The notes under the pieces: generated by a model
The model's input: the letters and a program-made list of their open reading frames with translations, nothing else
Database searches by the model: none
What the model was told of the DNA's origin: nothing
In this document: piece after piece, positions 16,616 to 24,667 of the stretch
Layout of the letters: each line of letters begins with the position of its first letter
Numbering within the stretch: the stretch's first letter is position 1
Position numbers and translations under genes: made by a program
Assembly (NCBI RefSeq): GCF_000517125.1
Contig: NZ_KI912155.1
Span: 2,964,034-3,028,033, forward strand
DNA length: 64,000 nt
Direction of reading: 5' to 3'
Source of the DNA: Arthrobacter sp. MA-N2
Lineage (GTDB): Bacteria; Actinomycetota; Actinomycetes; Actinomycetales; Micrococcaceae

Positions 16616-17494
16616 TCAGCCTTCCTGTGCAACTGCGGCCCGGGCACACGCGCGCCGCAGGACCCTCCGGGTGAGTTCATCGGCCAGATGCCGTTTGTAG
16701 TCGACCGGTCCACGCTGATCGGCCACCGGGTTGCACGCAGCTGCTGCAATGCGGGCGGCTTCGACGAACAGGTCTTCATGCGGCTGCTGGCCGCGGAGGA
16801 CGGCTTCGGCCTCGGGCACAGTCCCGTCCAAGCCAACCGCTGTGAGCCCGATTGCTGCCTCTTCGACTGTGCCGTCCGCGGAAAGTCCGACGGCGGCCCC
16901 GGCCGCGACGACCGCCCAGTCACCCACCCGGCGTTCCACCTTTTCATAGGCGCTGCCCGAGCGCGCGCGGACCGTAAAGCGGATTTCGTACAGCAGCTCG
17001 TTCGGCGCCACGGCGGTTTCGTACGGGCCGCGATGGAAGTCCGACATCGCGACGATCCGTTCGCCGTCGGGCCCGCGGATCACTGCGTGGGCGCGCAGCA
17101 CATCGCAGACAGTGGACAGGTCTTCGGCCGGATCGGCTTGGCAGAGGGAACCGCCGATAGTGCCACGGTTGCGGACCACCGGGTCCGCAATCACTTGCTC
17201 TGCGTCGCGGATTATCGGAAAGAGTCCGGCGATGTCGGCGGACTCCAGGAGCGCTGTGTGGCGGGTTAGTGCGCCCACAACCAACTGGTCACCTTCCCGG
17301 CGGATGAATTCCAAGTCCGCCAAGTCGTTGATGTCGATCAGGCACTCGGGCCGCGCCAGACGCAGCTTCATCATCGGCAGCAAACTGTGTCCGCCGGCGA
17401 TGATGCGCGACTCGGGTCCGTAGCGTTCGAGGAGTGCCAGCGCGTTTGCCACGTCGCTGGCGCGCTCATAATCAAATGGAGCCGGAATCTGCAT
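16616..17494 (-). CDS. coxM: CO dehydrogenase medium FAD-binding subunit
   Basis: 292 residues beginning MQIPAPFDYERASDVANAL, with AAGGGG ahead of the ATG at 17492-17494. The FAD-binding signatures of the family are present: IIAGGHSLLPMMKLRLARP near residue 35 and RNRGTIGGSLCQADPAEDLS near residue 110, then a CoxM C-terminal domain with CNPVADQRGPVDYKRHLADEL. The subunit takes electrons from the CoxS clusters and passes them to the quinone pool. It is the first gene of the cox operon and is divergent from the polymerase gene, so the promoter should lie at 17495-17630. Confidence 0.95.
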   Translation of the reverse strand: MQIPAPFDYERASDVANALALLERYGPESRIIAGGHSLLPMMKLRLARPECLIDINDLADLEFIRREGDQLVVGALTRHTALLESADIAGLFPIIRDAEQVIADPVVRNRGTIGGSLCQADPAEDLSTVCDVLRAHAVIRGPDGERIVAMSDFHRGPYETAVAPNELLYEIRFTVRARSGSAYEKVERRVGDWAVVAAGAAVGLSADGTVEEAAIGLTAVGLDGTVPEAEAVLRGQQPHEDLFVEAARIAAAACNPVADQRGPVDYKRHLADELTRRVLRRACARAAVAQEG

Positions 17495-17630
17495 TGTCCA
17501 CCCCTTAGGGCCAGACGTCCTGCGGGGCGTAGGGCGCGGACCTATGATCAGTCTCGCCCGCGTCAAAGTGGGTGTCAACAGGGTCACGAGGGCCCGTGCT
17601 TGGCAGGGATGTTTAGGGCAGACTGGTTTC

Positions 17631-18704
17631 GTGAGCGGAACCAGGTGGGTGCTGCATGTCGATCTCGATCAGTTCATCGCAGCGGTCGAAGTGCTGCGGC
17701 GGCCAGAGCTTGCAGGCAAGCCGATTATTGTCGGGGGTCGGGGCGACCCGACGGAACGGGCTGTGGTGTCCACCGCATCCTACGAAGCCAGGGCCTTCGG
17801 CGTGGGTTCCGGAATGCCCTTGCGCCTCGCGGCCCGGAAAGTGCCAGATGCCGTGATCCTGCCCGTCGATCAGGAGGCTTACCTTGCGGCGTCTGAAGCG
17901 GTGATGGCGACCCTGCGCGCGCAGCCCGGCGCCACAGTGCAGGTGCTGGGTTGGGATGAAGCTTTTGTTGGCATTGAGACAGAGAATCCTGAAGCCTACG
18001 CCCGGCAGCTGCAGGCCGCTGTTTTGGCGCGGACGGAGCTGCACTGCAGTGTGGGCATCGGCGACACCTTGGTCCGGGCCAAGGTCGCCACCGGTTTCGG
18101 CAAGCCGGCCGGCGTCTTCCGTCTGACCGCCGGGAACTGGCTTGGGGTCATGGGGAACCGGTCCACCAAAGAGCTGTGGGGCGTGGGAACCAAAGTCTCG
18201 GGACGGTTGGCCAAACTCGGCATCAACACGGTCGCCGAGCTCGCGGCGTCCGACCCCCAGGACCTTGTCCCGGAGTTTGGCCCCAGGATGGGACCTTGGT
18301 ACGCGCAGCTCGGACGTGGGGACGGCGCCAGTGTTGTGGACGACACCCCGTGGGTTGCCCGCGGGCACAGCAGGGAAAGCACGTTCCAGAGGGACCTGAC
18401 CGAACCCGCCCAGGTGGACGACGCCGTGAGGGAGCTGACCGCACGTGTCCTTGAGGACGTTGTGGCCGAAGGGCGGCCCGTGGTTGGGCTGACCCTGAAG
18501 GTTCGGTACGCGCCGTTCTTCACCACGACCCACGCGAGGAAGATTCCCGAGACATTCGACCGGAACGAAATCCTCGCACGGGCCCTGGACCTCGCAACAG
18601 GAATCGAAGCGGGCCGTCCGATCCGGCTCCTGGGCCTGCGGGCCGAAATGGCAATGCCCGACGATGCCCGAAAGGGACATACGCCGACGCGCGGCGGTTG
18701 GTAA
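17631..18704 (+). CDS. DinB2-like Y-family DNA polymerase with aliphatic steric gate
   Basis: 357 residues from a GTG at 17631 (VSGTRWVLHVDLDQF). The Y-family palm is clear: DLDQFIAAVE (metal aspartates), YEARAFGVGSGMPL, and GWDEAF holding the second acidic pair. The helix-hairpin-helix (LWGVGTKVSGRLAKLGINTVAEL) and little-finger domain follow. The residue after the invariant Phe of DxDxF is Ile16. In ordinary Pol IV this steric-gate position is Phe or Tyr and excludes ribonucleotides. Mycobacterial DinB2 has Leu at this site, shares the WVLHVDLDQF and GWDEA context, and readily uses ribonucleotides. By analogy this enzyme may do so too. It stands alone, divergent from coxM. Confidence 0.92.
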   Translation: MSGTRWVLHVDLDQFIAAVEVLRRPELAGKPIIVGGRGDPTERAVVSTASYEARAFGVGSGMPLRLAARKVPDAVILPVDQEAYLAASEAVMATLRAQPGATVQVLGWDEAFVGIETENPEAYARQLQAAVLARTELHCSVGIGDTLVRAKVATGFGKPAGVFRLTAGNWLGVMGNRSTKELWGVGTKVSGRLAKLGINTVAELAASDPQDLVPEFGPRMGPWYAQLGRGDGASVVDDTPWVARGHSRESTFQRDLTEPAQVDDAVRELTARVLEDVVAEGRPVVGLTLKVRYAPFFTTTHARKIPETFDRNEILARALDLATGIEAGRPIRLLGLRAEMAMPDDARKGHTPTRGGW

Positions 18705-18908
18705 GACGTCCCTCCCTGCAACGCGCAGTCAGTGGCGGGTGGCCCACAACCGTGCAGCTACGACGCGGGCAAAACCTGCGTTCTGAGGAGCCCCTTGCCT
18801 TTCCTGGCTTCCGGGAGGTTCTTGCGAACCTGTCGCGGTCACTGCCTCGACCCGCACCCTCCAGAACGGGGACCCTGCCCACAGCTTTCGGGCCCTGCCC
18901 ACACACTA

Positions 18909-18948
18909 AGACGCCGGAATCCGCGCCAACACGGGGCTTCCGGCGTCT
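18909..18948. terminator. Hairpin between convergent genes
   Basis: An 11-bp perfect inverted repeat, AGACGCCGGAA (18909-18919) and TTCCGGCGTCT (18938-18948), with an 18-nt loop. It sits between the 3' end of the polymerase gene and the 3' end of the minus-strand surface-protein gene, where a bidirectional terminator is expected. There is no U-run, so factor-independent action is uncertain. The rest of 18705-18976 shows nothing else. Confidence 0.6.
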
Positions 18949-18976
18949 CAGCAGACGGAACCTGGGCCTAGTGGAC

Positions 18977-19627
18977 TTAGTGGACTAGGCTGGCACGCCG
19001 TCGCCGGTTGAGGACCCCTGCGGCGGCCGTTCCAAGGAGGAGGGCACCCGCACCGAGCCCGACCAACGGGTCAATCATGGGGACTGCGGCGGTCTGCACG
19101 ATGTTCACGTCCAGCGTGCCGTCGTCGATAGAGTCTGCGTATGTCATGGCGGCTGCCGCAGACTGTGTTCCGGGAGTCGCAGTCGGGCTCACAGCGACCT
19201 GCGGAGAGAACCGGAGCAGCTGGTCGGTCTTCCAGGTCATGACCTTGCCGTCGGAGGTGCCCAAAGTGCAGGCGAGCGTAGTTCCTCCGCCGCCCAAAAC
19301 GCATCCGGTCAGAGTAAGGGTGCTGGCTACAAAGTTGCTCCCGTCCGTAGACGAAGTTACTGGGACGGTGGACTGCGCAGTGAAGGTGGTGCCGGTAGGA
19401 GCATTGAAGGTGATGCTTGCATGCCCTGAGGGGACGTAGTCATCCGGCCCGGTGTTCTTGTAGGTCCAGTTGAGTGCGGCCGTCGAGCCCGGGGATACGT
19501 TGACAACAGTCGAAACGTTCCGGCCCTTGAACGGGTCGGCAAAAGCTGGGGATGCCACTGCGATGGACGCCACGGCCAGCAAGGGTGTAACGAGCCATTT
19601 TACTCGTCTTCTAACGATTGAACTCAT
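18977..19627 (-). CDS. Secreted, membrane-anchored surface protein (DUF11-like fold)
   Basis: 216 residues. An N-terminal signal peptide (RRRVKWLVTPLLAVASIAVASPAFA) leads into a beta-rich domain with NVSPGSTAALNWTYKNTGPDDY and GHASITFNAPTGTTFTA, which resembles DUF11/Ig-like surface repeats. A C-terminal hydrophobic helix (PLVGLGAGALLLGTAAAGVL) is followed by NRRRR, giving an N-out, tail-anchored protein. There is no LPxTG sortase motif. Two cysteines (in LTGCVL and LACTLG) could form a disulfide. Function is unknown. A broken paralogue lies directly upstream at 19870-20145, so this was once a tandem pair. Confidence 0.75.
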   Translation of the reverse strand: MSSIVRRRVKWLVTPLLAVASIAVASPAFADPFKGRNVSTVVNVSPGSTAALNWTYKNTGPDDYVPSGHASITFNAPTGTTFTAQSTVPVTSSTDGSNFVASTLTLTGCVLGGGGTTLACTLGTSDGKVMTWKTDQLLRFSPQVAVSPTATPGTQSAAAAMTYADSIDDGTLDVNIVQTAAVPMIDPLVGLGAGALLLGTAAAGVLNRRRRASLVH

Positions 19628-19804
19628 AGGTTTCTCTTCTCCCGTCGTTGCGGACGCCCTCGAATAGGGCGGTTCGCATGCCGTCCTCGAGTCGAGGGCG
19701 GCAAGTTCTTGTAGTGCACAAATCCGCTGGCATGACGGTTTTCCGGAAGGAAACTCCTAATTCCTCGGCTAGGCCGTGGTTTCCCTTCGGCCGGTATCGG
19801 GAGA

Positions 19805-19840
19805 AGTGTGCCCTCCGGCAGGGAGGCCGGAGGGCACACT
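19805..19840. terminator. Strong 15-bp hairpin
   Basis: A perfect 15-bp inverted repeat, AGTGTGCCCTCCGGC (19805-19819) and its complement at 19826-19840, with a 6-nt loop. It lies just beyond the 3' end of the minus-strand pseudogene (stop at 19870), where a terminator for that gene would be expected. No T-run follows on either strand. Confidence 0.65.
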
Positions 19841-19869
19841 GTCCAGGAGTGCTTCCCGCCGGATCGCGG

Positions 19870-20145
19870 TTACGAATTAAAACCGGCGTAGGCGACGCTG
19901 GCGCAAATGTTGTCCCGCCCACGGCATACGACGCCGGGACCGTGTCTGAGCAGGGAAAAGTGTTCTCGGCAGGGAAAGTGGTGCACGCCGGAGCATTGAA
20001 GGTGATACTTCCGCCGTTGCGGGGTTTCGGACGTCGTTCCGTCGTTGGGGTAAGTCCACTTGAGTGTGGCCGTTGAGCCTTGTGGTGCTTGGACAACCGT
20101 TGGAAGGTTCTGGCCTACCCAGGTTTGGGCGACGGCCGGGAGCAC
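19870..20145 (-). pseudogene. Frameshifted, 5'-truncated paralogue of the surface protein
   Basis: From 20145 the first frame reads VLPAVAQTWVGQNLPTVV, then APQGSTATLKWTYPNDG, which aligns with SPGSTAALNWTYKNTG of the neighbouring protein. After TSETPQ the homology jumps to another frame: GGSITFNAPACTTFPAEN against HASITFNAPTGTTFTAQS. Near 19910 it returns to the first frame, NICASVAYAGFNS, and stops. So two compensating indels lie about 100 bp apart. No signal peptide is encoded upstream; the frame is cut by a GC-rich hairpin. A sequencing error could explain one indel but hardly two plus the missing 5' end. Confidence 0.7.
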
Positions 20146-20165
20146 GGTCGGGGGAGCAAGAGGGC

Positions 20166-20198
20166 CCGCGCCCGGGTGACGGGGGGCCCCGGGCGCGG
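20166..20198. terminator. GC-rich hairpin at the 5' edge of the pseudogene
   Basis: A perfect 11-bp inverted repeat, CCGCGCCCGGG (20166-20176) and CCCGGGCGCGG (20188-20198), with an 11-nt loop, followed on the plus strand by ACGTTTAG. It could be a terminator left from a lost plus-strand gene or the remnant edge of a rearrangement that removed the start of the pseudogene. Between here and 20503 I see no gene, only an A/T-rich stretch at about 20440-20485. Confidence 0.5.
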
Positions 20199-20439
20199 AC
20201 GTTTAGGGGGCCGCGACGTTGGGCGGCCGGTGGGAGTCGAACAGGGCAGCGAACAATTGGTTCACCTGGTTTGGCCCTCAGGTGTGCCAGTGAACCGGCG
20301 TGTCAGGATCTCGCGGGGATTGCTTGTTGTCGGGTCCGCCGACGCTGGGGCTCCAGGCAGCAAGAGTCCGGGAATTAGCACGCCAACAGCCCGGCCGAGA
20401 GGTACCGCATCAATATCAATCGCATGGGGCAAGCCTGAT

Positions 20440-20503
20440 CTATCATGATTTTAATATAGTAGTTTCAATCAAAATATTTCATAACACGCAAAGGAATGTA
20501 ACC
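20440..20503 (+). promoter_or_regulatory. A/T-rich putative promoter and ribosome site
   Basis: An unusually A/T-rich stretch for this genome (runs such as TTTTAATATAGTAG and AAAATATTTCATAA) ends in AAAGGAATG six bases before an ATG at 20504. It looks like a promoter and leader for the small ORF or for the plus-strand gene group 20795-22692. No exact -35/-10 pair is claimed. Confidence 0.35.
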
Positions 20504-20767
20504 ATGCCGGGGTTTCTTCGTCAAGGGTGGCGTGGCGGAGTCGGGGCAGCGGCTCACCCGCAGCGGACGACGAATGGTTACCGGGCGCACATGACCGTCA
20601 TGGCGCGACTACCCGCGAGCCCAAAGCCCGCAGACCTAGTTGGGCCGAGCACAACCTTCCCTAGAGGAGGCGGCGCCTACGAGCCAGGTTTCGCCTTCTT
20701 CGTCATTTTGGGCGGGGCATCGACTATTGATTCCATGAAAGACAGATGGCCGCATGCCATACCGTGA
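20504..20767 (+). CDS. Small hypothetical protein
   Basis: An 87-residue frame starting MPGFLRQGWRGGVGAAAHP behind a good ribosome site (AAAGGAATGTAACC). It ends 27 bp before the next gene. The sequence is Arg/Gly-rich at the N-terminus and has one hydrophobic stretch (FAFFVILGGAS). No family is recognised and composition alone does not prove coding; the start context is the best argument. It may be the first gene of the 20504-22692 group or a chance frame. Confidence 0.3.
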   Translation: MPGFLRQGWRGGVGAAAHPQRTTNGYRAHMTVMARLPASPKPADLVGPSTTFPRGGGAYEPGFAFFVILGGASTIDSMKDRWPHAIP

Positions 20768-20794
20768 CGACGGGGAAGAGAAAGGAGGGTCGAG

Positions 20795-21541
20795 GTGCTC
20801 GATGATTCAAAGGTTCGGTTTAGCGTAATTAAGGGGCTGGTCAACGCGATGCCGGTTTCGGCAGGGGTTGTCCCGGCGCCGTCGGGATCAATACGCTTCT
20901 CCGAGAAAGACCATGAACCATTTCCGGCCCTTGCGGCTGGTTGGCCGCCGAAGTTTGGCGTCGTAGCGGAGAGGGTACTTCGGGATCGGTTTATGCAATC
21001 GGTTTCGGATGGGCTGAACCCGGCTGTCGCTGCAGGAAGACTTGGACTCCCCGGTTGGAAGGCCATGCTTTGGGTTGAAGGGTTTGCCCGGCTTGCCAGG
21101 GATCTTCGCCTCGTGAAGGGGAAAAAGCCTGGGGAGTTGGCCTCGCGGCCGGCGCTGACTGGTATCACTCTGGTCCACAGCCCCGATACGGTCATCGCAA
21201 TGCCAGGGCAGGTCATCACGTTCACGGCCTGGGTTCTGAACGACACGGACTCGCCACTTCGCAACATCCACCTGGTCACTCGTTCATTGACCAACGCAGG
21301 GATGGAGTCATTGATCTACGCCACCTGCCCCGGACCGGAGGAACGCCTTTTGGCGGGCCTGCTCCCGGGGGCGGCAGCAGCATGGAACTTTACCTACCAA
21401 GTCACCGAAGGTGATCTGTCCCATGGAGGGGAGCTCATAAGCGCGGTAGGGGTCGAGGCCACCGCACCATCAGGAGAAGTTCTTTGGGATGAATGCGACG
21501 CCGTCGTTCCCATCGTGGCCGGGGGAGACTGGCTAAGGTGA
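20795..21541 (+). CDS. Hypothetical protein with a DUF11-like beta domain
   Basis: 248 residues from a GTG at 20795 with AAAGGAGGG upstream. The C-terminal half (LTGITLVHSPDTVIAMPGQVITFTAWVLNDTDSPLRNIHL, then WNFTYQVTEGDL and LISAVGVEA) reads as an Ig/DUF11-like beta sandwich, the same theme as the surface protein at 18977-19627. The N-terminal half is alpha-helical (FMQSVSDGLNPAVAAGRLGLPGWKAMLWVEGFARLARDL). There is no signal peptide, so it is either cytoplasmic or exported by another route. Together with the next two genes it looks like a small operon of unknown role. Confidence 0.65.
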   Translation: MLDDSKVRFSVIKGLVNAMPVSAGVVPAPSGSIRFSEKDHEPFPALAAGWPPKFGVVAERVLRDRFMQSVSDGLNPAVAAGRLGLPGWKAMLWVEGFARLARDLRLVKGKKPGELASRPALTGITLVHSPDTVIAMPGQVITFTAWVLNDTDSPLRNIHLVTRSLTNAGMESLIYATCPGPEERLLAGLLPGAAAAWNFTYQVTEGDLSHGGELISAVGVEATAPSGEVLWDECDAVVPIVAGGDWLR

Positions 21542-21659
21542 GAATCCTTTTAAGTGCGCGGACGGATCTTCAGCGTCACTTTTGAGGGGCAAACCGCTAT
21601 TAGTTCGTTAGTGGGCAAAAGACCACCCCCTGCCCAAGTGATACGAACGGAGAATTCCC

Positions 21660-22184
21660 GTGCCCGACGATTTGACGGTCAGAACCCGCGACACACTCGT
21701 ATTGTCCTTGGACGAGACTCTGATCCGCGTCCGCTTTGGACACCTTCTGCTTCGCACCGTCGGTGAATGGGACGAACTCTCCGCGGCGCTCACGCGTGCT
21801 TACGAAGACGAAGACGATCACTTGATCGAACGGCTAAGCGGTCCGCTGCTCCAATCATGGCGCGGTGTGCCGGCTGAGGTCCTGGCCAATACTTTCAATC
21901 GCGCCCGGATCACAGTGACCCGGGCAAGCCATCCGTGGGGCATCGCCGTCTTCTCGGTCCCGGGTCTCAAGTGCGAGCCGCTCCTCTGCAGCGTTGAAGA
22001 CAGCGAAGCCGGGTCAGAAGTCCACGTGGCTGATCGCCCGCGATTGCTCGACTTCGACTCAGTGATGGCCTCCTACGCCCAATGCTTGGAACGACTGCTA
22101 TCCCCGACGCGCGAGGGATCTCGCGTGCTTGTTCCCTGCAGCTCGGTTTCCACAACAAATCCGGGTGGAGCGCAGGCTTCCTGA
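21660..22184 (+). CDS. Hypothetical protein
   Basis: 174 residues from a GTG at 21660, with GGAG ten bases upstream, beginning MPDDLTVRTRDTLVLSLDETLIRVRFGHLLL. No transmembrane segment or known motif is seen. The N-terminal part is acidic (AYEDEDDHLIERLSGPLL), and it contains three or four cysteines toward the C-terminus. Its position, 118 bp after the DUF11-like gene on the same strand, suggests co-transcription. No function is assigned. Confidence 0.55.
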   Translation: MPDDLTVRTRDTLVLSLDETLIRVRFGHLLLRTVGEWDELSAALTRAYEDEDDHLIERLSGPLLQSWRGVPAEVLANTFNRARITVTRASHPWGIAVFSVPGLKCEPLLCSVEDSEAGSEVHVADRPRLLDFDSVMASYAQCLERLLSPTREGSRVLVPCSSVSTTNPGGAQAS

Positions 22185-22419
22185 CTTCATTCGGGTACGG
22201 TCTGGTGACCGTGAGCTGCGGGCATGAGGTAGGCCCCGCGGCTCAGGTGCCGCACAGCGCTCTAGCGCTAGACGAAAGATGCTACCCGGATTCCCGTCAC
22301 TCGTAATGGTTAGAAGCTATTAACGGACGGTCGCCGTTCCAGGCCCAGACCACTCCGCGGCTGGCCGCACCCATGAATGCCTGGCGTCTGAAACCAGAAA
22401 GCGGCTCGAGGGAAGATCA

Positions 22420-22692
22420 ATGAACCAGAACACGATCACGGCCGGAGCATTGAGCCTGTGGACCTCTGGAACTGACATCCAAATCCTGGTCATGGCATTG
22501 CTGATCATGGTGGCCGGTGTCGTCGCGGTGACCGGAGTAGTCATTGTTTTGCTGATCGCTCCGCTCGCTGCGGTGGCAATCCGACGACGGCGCACGAAGA
22601 GAACAGGCCGCCCAGTGCATAGTTCCCCGGAGGAACAATCGCCTGCCGAGGCGAGGACCAGCGCAGAGTCGGTTCTCCAAGGCGATGGCTGA
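22420..22692 (+). CDS. Small single-pass membrane protein
   Basis: 90 residues behind GAGGGAAG. One long hydrophobic segment (ILVMALLIMVAGVVAVTGVVIVLLIAPLAAVAI, residues 22-54) is followed by RRRRTKRTGR and a Ser/Glu-rich tail, predicting an N-out, C-in orientation. A DUF4190- or holin-like role cannot be supported. It is the last gene of the unknown group 20504-22692 and is separated from the aldolase gene on the opposite strand. Confidence 0.6.
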   Translation: MNQNTITAGALSLWTSGTDIQILVMALLIMVAGVVAVTGVVIVLLIAPLAAVAIRRRRTKRTGRPVHSSPEEQSPAEARTSAESVLQGDG

Positions 22693-22760
22693 GTCCGGTC
22701 TGGATGCGCCGTCCGGGCTTGCGGTTCGTTCTTGCCGTCTACCTTCAACGGCGATCAGGT

Positions 22761-23507
22761 TCATGCCTGCAGTTGCTTGACCGTTCTTGCAGTGTCCAGT
22801 GCTTGCGTCACAAGCATGGCGGTGTCGCTGCTGGCCATGACGAAGTCGAATCCCTGGTCCAGTGCGGCGCGGGCACCGGCAGCCGTGCCAGATGCGAAGC
22901 CGCAGGGTTTTCCGGCTTGGTGTGCGACGTCCAAAGCGTGGAGGTATAGGCGGACGACTTCGGGGTCTCCGGGTGTTGTTCCCATGTCCATGCTGAGGTC
23001 GGCGACGCCGACGAAGAGGGCGTCCACGCCGTCGATCGCTGCGATTTTCTCGACATTTTCGATCGCGAGTCCACTCTCAAGTTGCGGGATGCATAGGGCA
23101 GCCTCGTTTCCCGAGGCCAAGTATTCGGCAGTCGGGAGGGTACCCCAGCGTCCGGCCCGGCTGGTGCCCCCTGCTCCCCTGATGCCCTTGGGTGGGAATC
23201 GGACGGACCGGACCGCTAGTTCGGCTTGTTCGGGCGTGTCGATGTGGGGGATGAGGACGCCGCCCGCGCCCGCGTCCAGAATTCGCTGGATGGTCGAGGG
23301 CTGCAGTTCTTCGACGCGAACCAGGGCAAGCAGCCCTTCCGCCGTGGCGGTGTTGATGAGTTGATAGGCAGTGCGGACATCGATAGGGGCGTGTTCCTGG
23401 TCGATGACGACGAAATCGAATCCGGCGTGCGCCAGGATCTGCACCGATTCGATGGTCGGCATTTTGACCCAGGTGCCAAGTGACCCGGGTGTGTGGAGTA
23501 CGGACAT
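22761..23507 (-). CDS. HpcH/HpaI-type class II aldolase
   Basis: 248 residues starting MSVLHTPGSLGTWVKMP (ATG 23505-23507). It is a TIM-barrel pyruvate-dependent aldolase. Visible features are FVVIDQEHAPID (catalytic-type His with the preceding acidic pair), LVRVEE, GAGGVLIPHIDTPEQAE, RGAGGTSRAGRWG, LCIPQLES with the metal-ligand Glu, and the second ligand in FVGVADLSMDMG. Members cleave 4-hydroxy-2-oxo acids to pyruvate and an aldehyde. It lies 31 bp after the bicupin gene, with which it probably forms an operon opposite the IclR gene. The extended upstream frame is shadow of the cupin gene. Confidence 0.9.
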   Translation of the reverse strand: MSVLHTPGSLGTWVKMPTIESVQILAHAGFDFVVIDQEHAPIDVRTAYQLINTATAEGLLALVRVEELQPSTIQRILDAGAGGVLIPHIDTPEQAELAVRSVRFPPKGIRGAGGTSRAGRWGTLPTAEYLASGNEAALCIPQLESGLAIENVEKIAAIDGVDALFVGVADLSMDMGTTPGDPEVVRLYLHALDVAHQAGKPCGFASGTAAGARAALDQGFDFVMASSDTAMLVTQALDTARTVKQLQA

Positions 23508-23538
23508 GGGAGCCTTCTTCGAACGTTGTAGGCGGGCG

Positions 23539-24450
23539 CTACGGGCGCGGGTATTCGTGGGCATTGAGGACCCAGCCTGGCTGGTCAGAGAAGTCTTCAC
23601 GGGGTGGGCTGAAGATGTCGATGAGGATGTTCGTTCCGGTTCCAGTCGCCCTGGTTGTGTGGACCGTGGGCGGCGGAATGATGGCCAGGGAGGGGCTGCC
23701 CACGGAGGTGTGTTCATCGTCCCGCCACTGGTTCATGTCCGGGGTCCACGGTGTGCGTATGTGGTGGACGAATTCGCCGCGGACGGCGAGGGAGCCCTGT
23801 TCGAAATCGTCGTGGTGGTGGGGGGAGAGCTTCGAGATGTCGCGTGGTCCCTCGCTCGGGTACATGTAGTTGACCATGAGGGTGCGAGTCCGGAAGATCC
23901 GACCGAACCTGCCGGGCTCGGGTGCGATCTCATCGAGCGGATAGACGCGTAGTTTGCCGCCATCGGCCGGCTCAGGCCAGATTTCCAGGGGCGCCACTCT
24001 CGGATGGTCTTCAAGGTAATCGGCGGCGTTGGCCGCTTGCGCCGCGAGATCGCTGGTGCGGATGTCAAAGACCCGGACGACGTCGGTGGGCTGCTCTGCC
24101 CTGATGACGGACTTGCCGGGGGGAACCACTGCGAGAGTTTGGCCCTTGATCGTAGCCGGTGCGCCTGATGACTCGATGGTGACCATCGCGTCATCCTGGT
24201 GCAGGATGACGATGTATTCGTCCTGGCCTTTCGGGCGGCGTAACTCGTCGCCGGCCGACAGGCGGGAGTAGGCCACGAGGAAGTTCTGGCCGCGCACGAT
24301 CCATGTGGGGCTGCCCAGCGGGCTGACCAGGCTTGGCTCGCCGTCAAATTCCGTGTAGTACGCGGCCGCAATGGGGGTGTCGGAGTCGGGCGCTTTCGTG
24401 GGCGTGGTTGCGCGTCCCAATCCTGCACGTGGGTCTGACTTATCAAACAT
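23539..24450 (-). CDS. Bicupin-domain protein
   Basis: 303 residues from the ATG at 24448-24450 behind AAAGGAG. There are two cupin domains. The first, about 60-130 (YSRLSAGDELRRPKGQDEYIVIL, then LAVVPPGKSVIRA), has few metal ligands. The second, about 190-290, has the motif LSPHHHDDFEQGSLAVRGEF with the His-His-Glu triad and a later histidine in PPPTVHTTRA. Bicupins of this type include isomerases and ring-cleaving dioxygenases. Only the C-terminal site looks metal-binding. As the first gene before the aldolase, it may prepare the aldolase substrate. Confidence 0.8.
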   Translation of the reverse strand: MFDKSDPRAGLGRATTPTKAPDSDTPIAAAYYTEFDGEPSLVSPLGSPTWIVRGQNFLVAYSRLSAGDELRRPKGQDEYIVILHQDDAMVTIESSGAPATIKGQTLAVVPPGKSVIRAEQPTDVVRVFDIRTSDLAAQAANAADYLEDHPRVAPLEIWPEPADGGKLRVYPLDEIAPEPGRFGRIFRTRTLMVNYMYPSEGPRDISKLSPHHHDDFEQGSLAVRGEFVHHIRTPWTPDMNQWRDDEHTSVGSPSLAIIPPPTVHTTRATGTGTNILIDIFSPPREDFSDQPGWVLNAHEYPRP

Positions 24451-24667
24451 GGGATCTCTCCTTTGAGTCTGGTATCTGGCCAATAGTTCGATTGGCGGCA
24501 TCTCGGCTTCGCAGTACGAACGCAATATTCGGCATTATCGGGATGTTCGGCCCGACAGCAGGCTATGGGGCGCTTGTGCTTGTGGTGCAGTTCACTTAGA
24601 GTATCAACTATTGGTGCGCATTGCGAACCTAAAATTACTAATCCGAACAGCGAGAACAGAGCATCAC

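Noticed and set aside
20231..20290. T-loop-like string GAGTCGAAC suggesting a tRNA or attachment site
   Set aside because: The flanking bases do not form the 5-bp T stem, acceptor or anticodon arms in either orientation.
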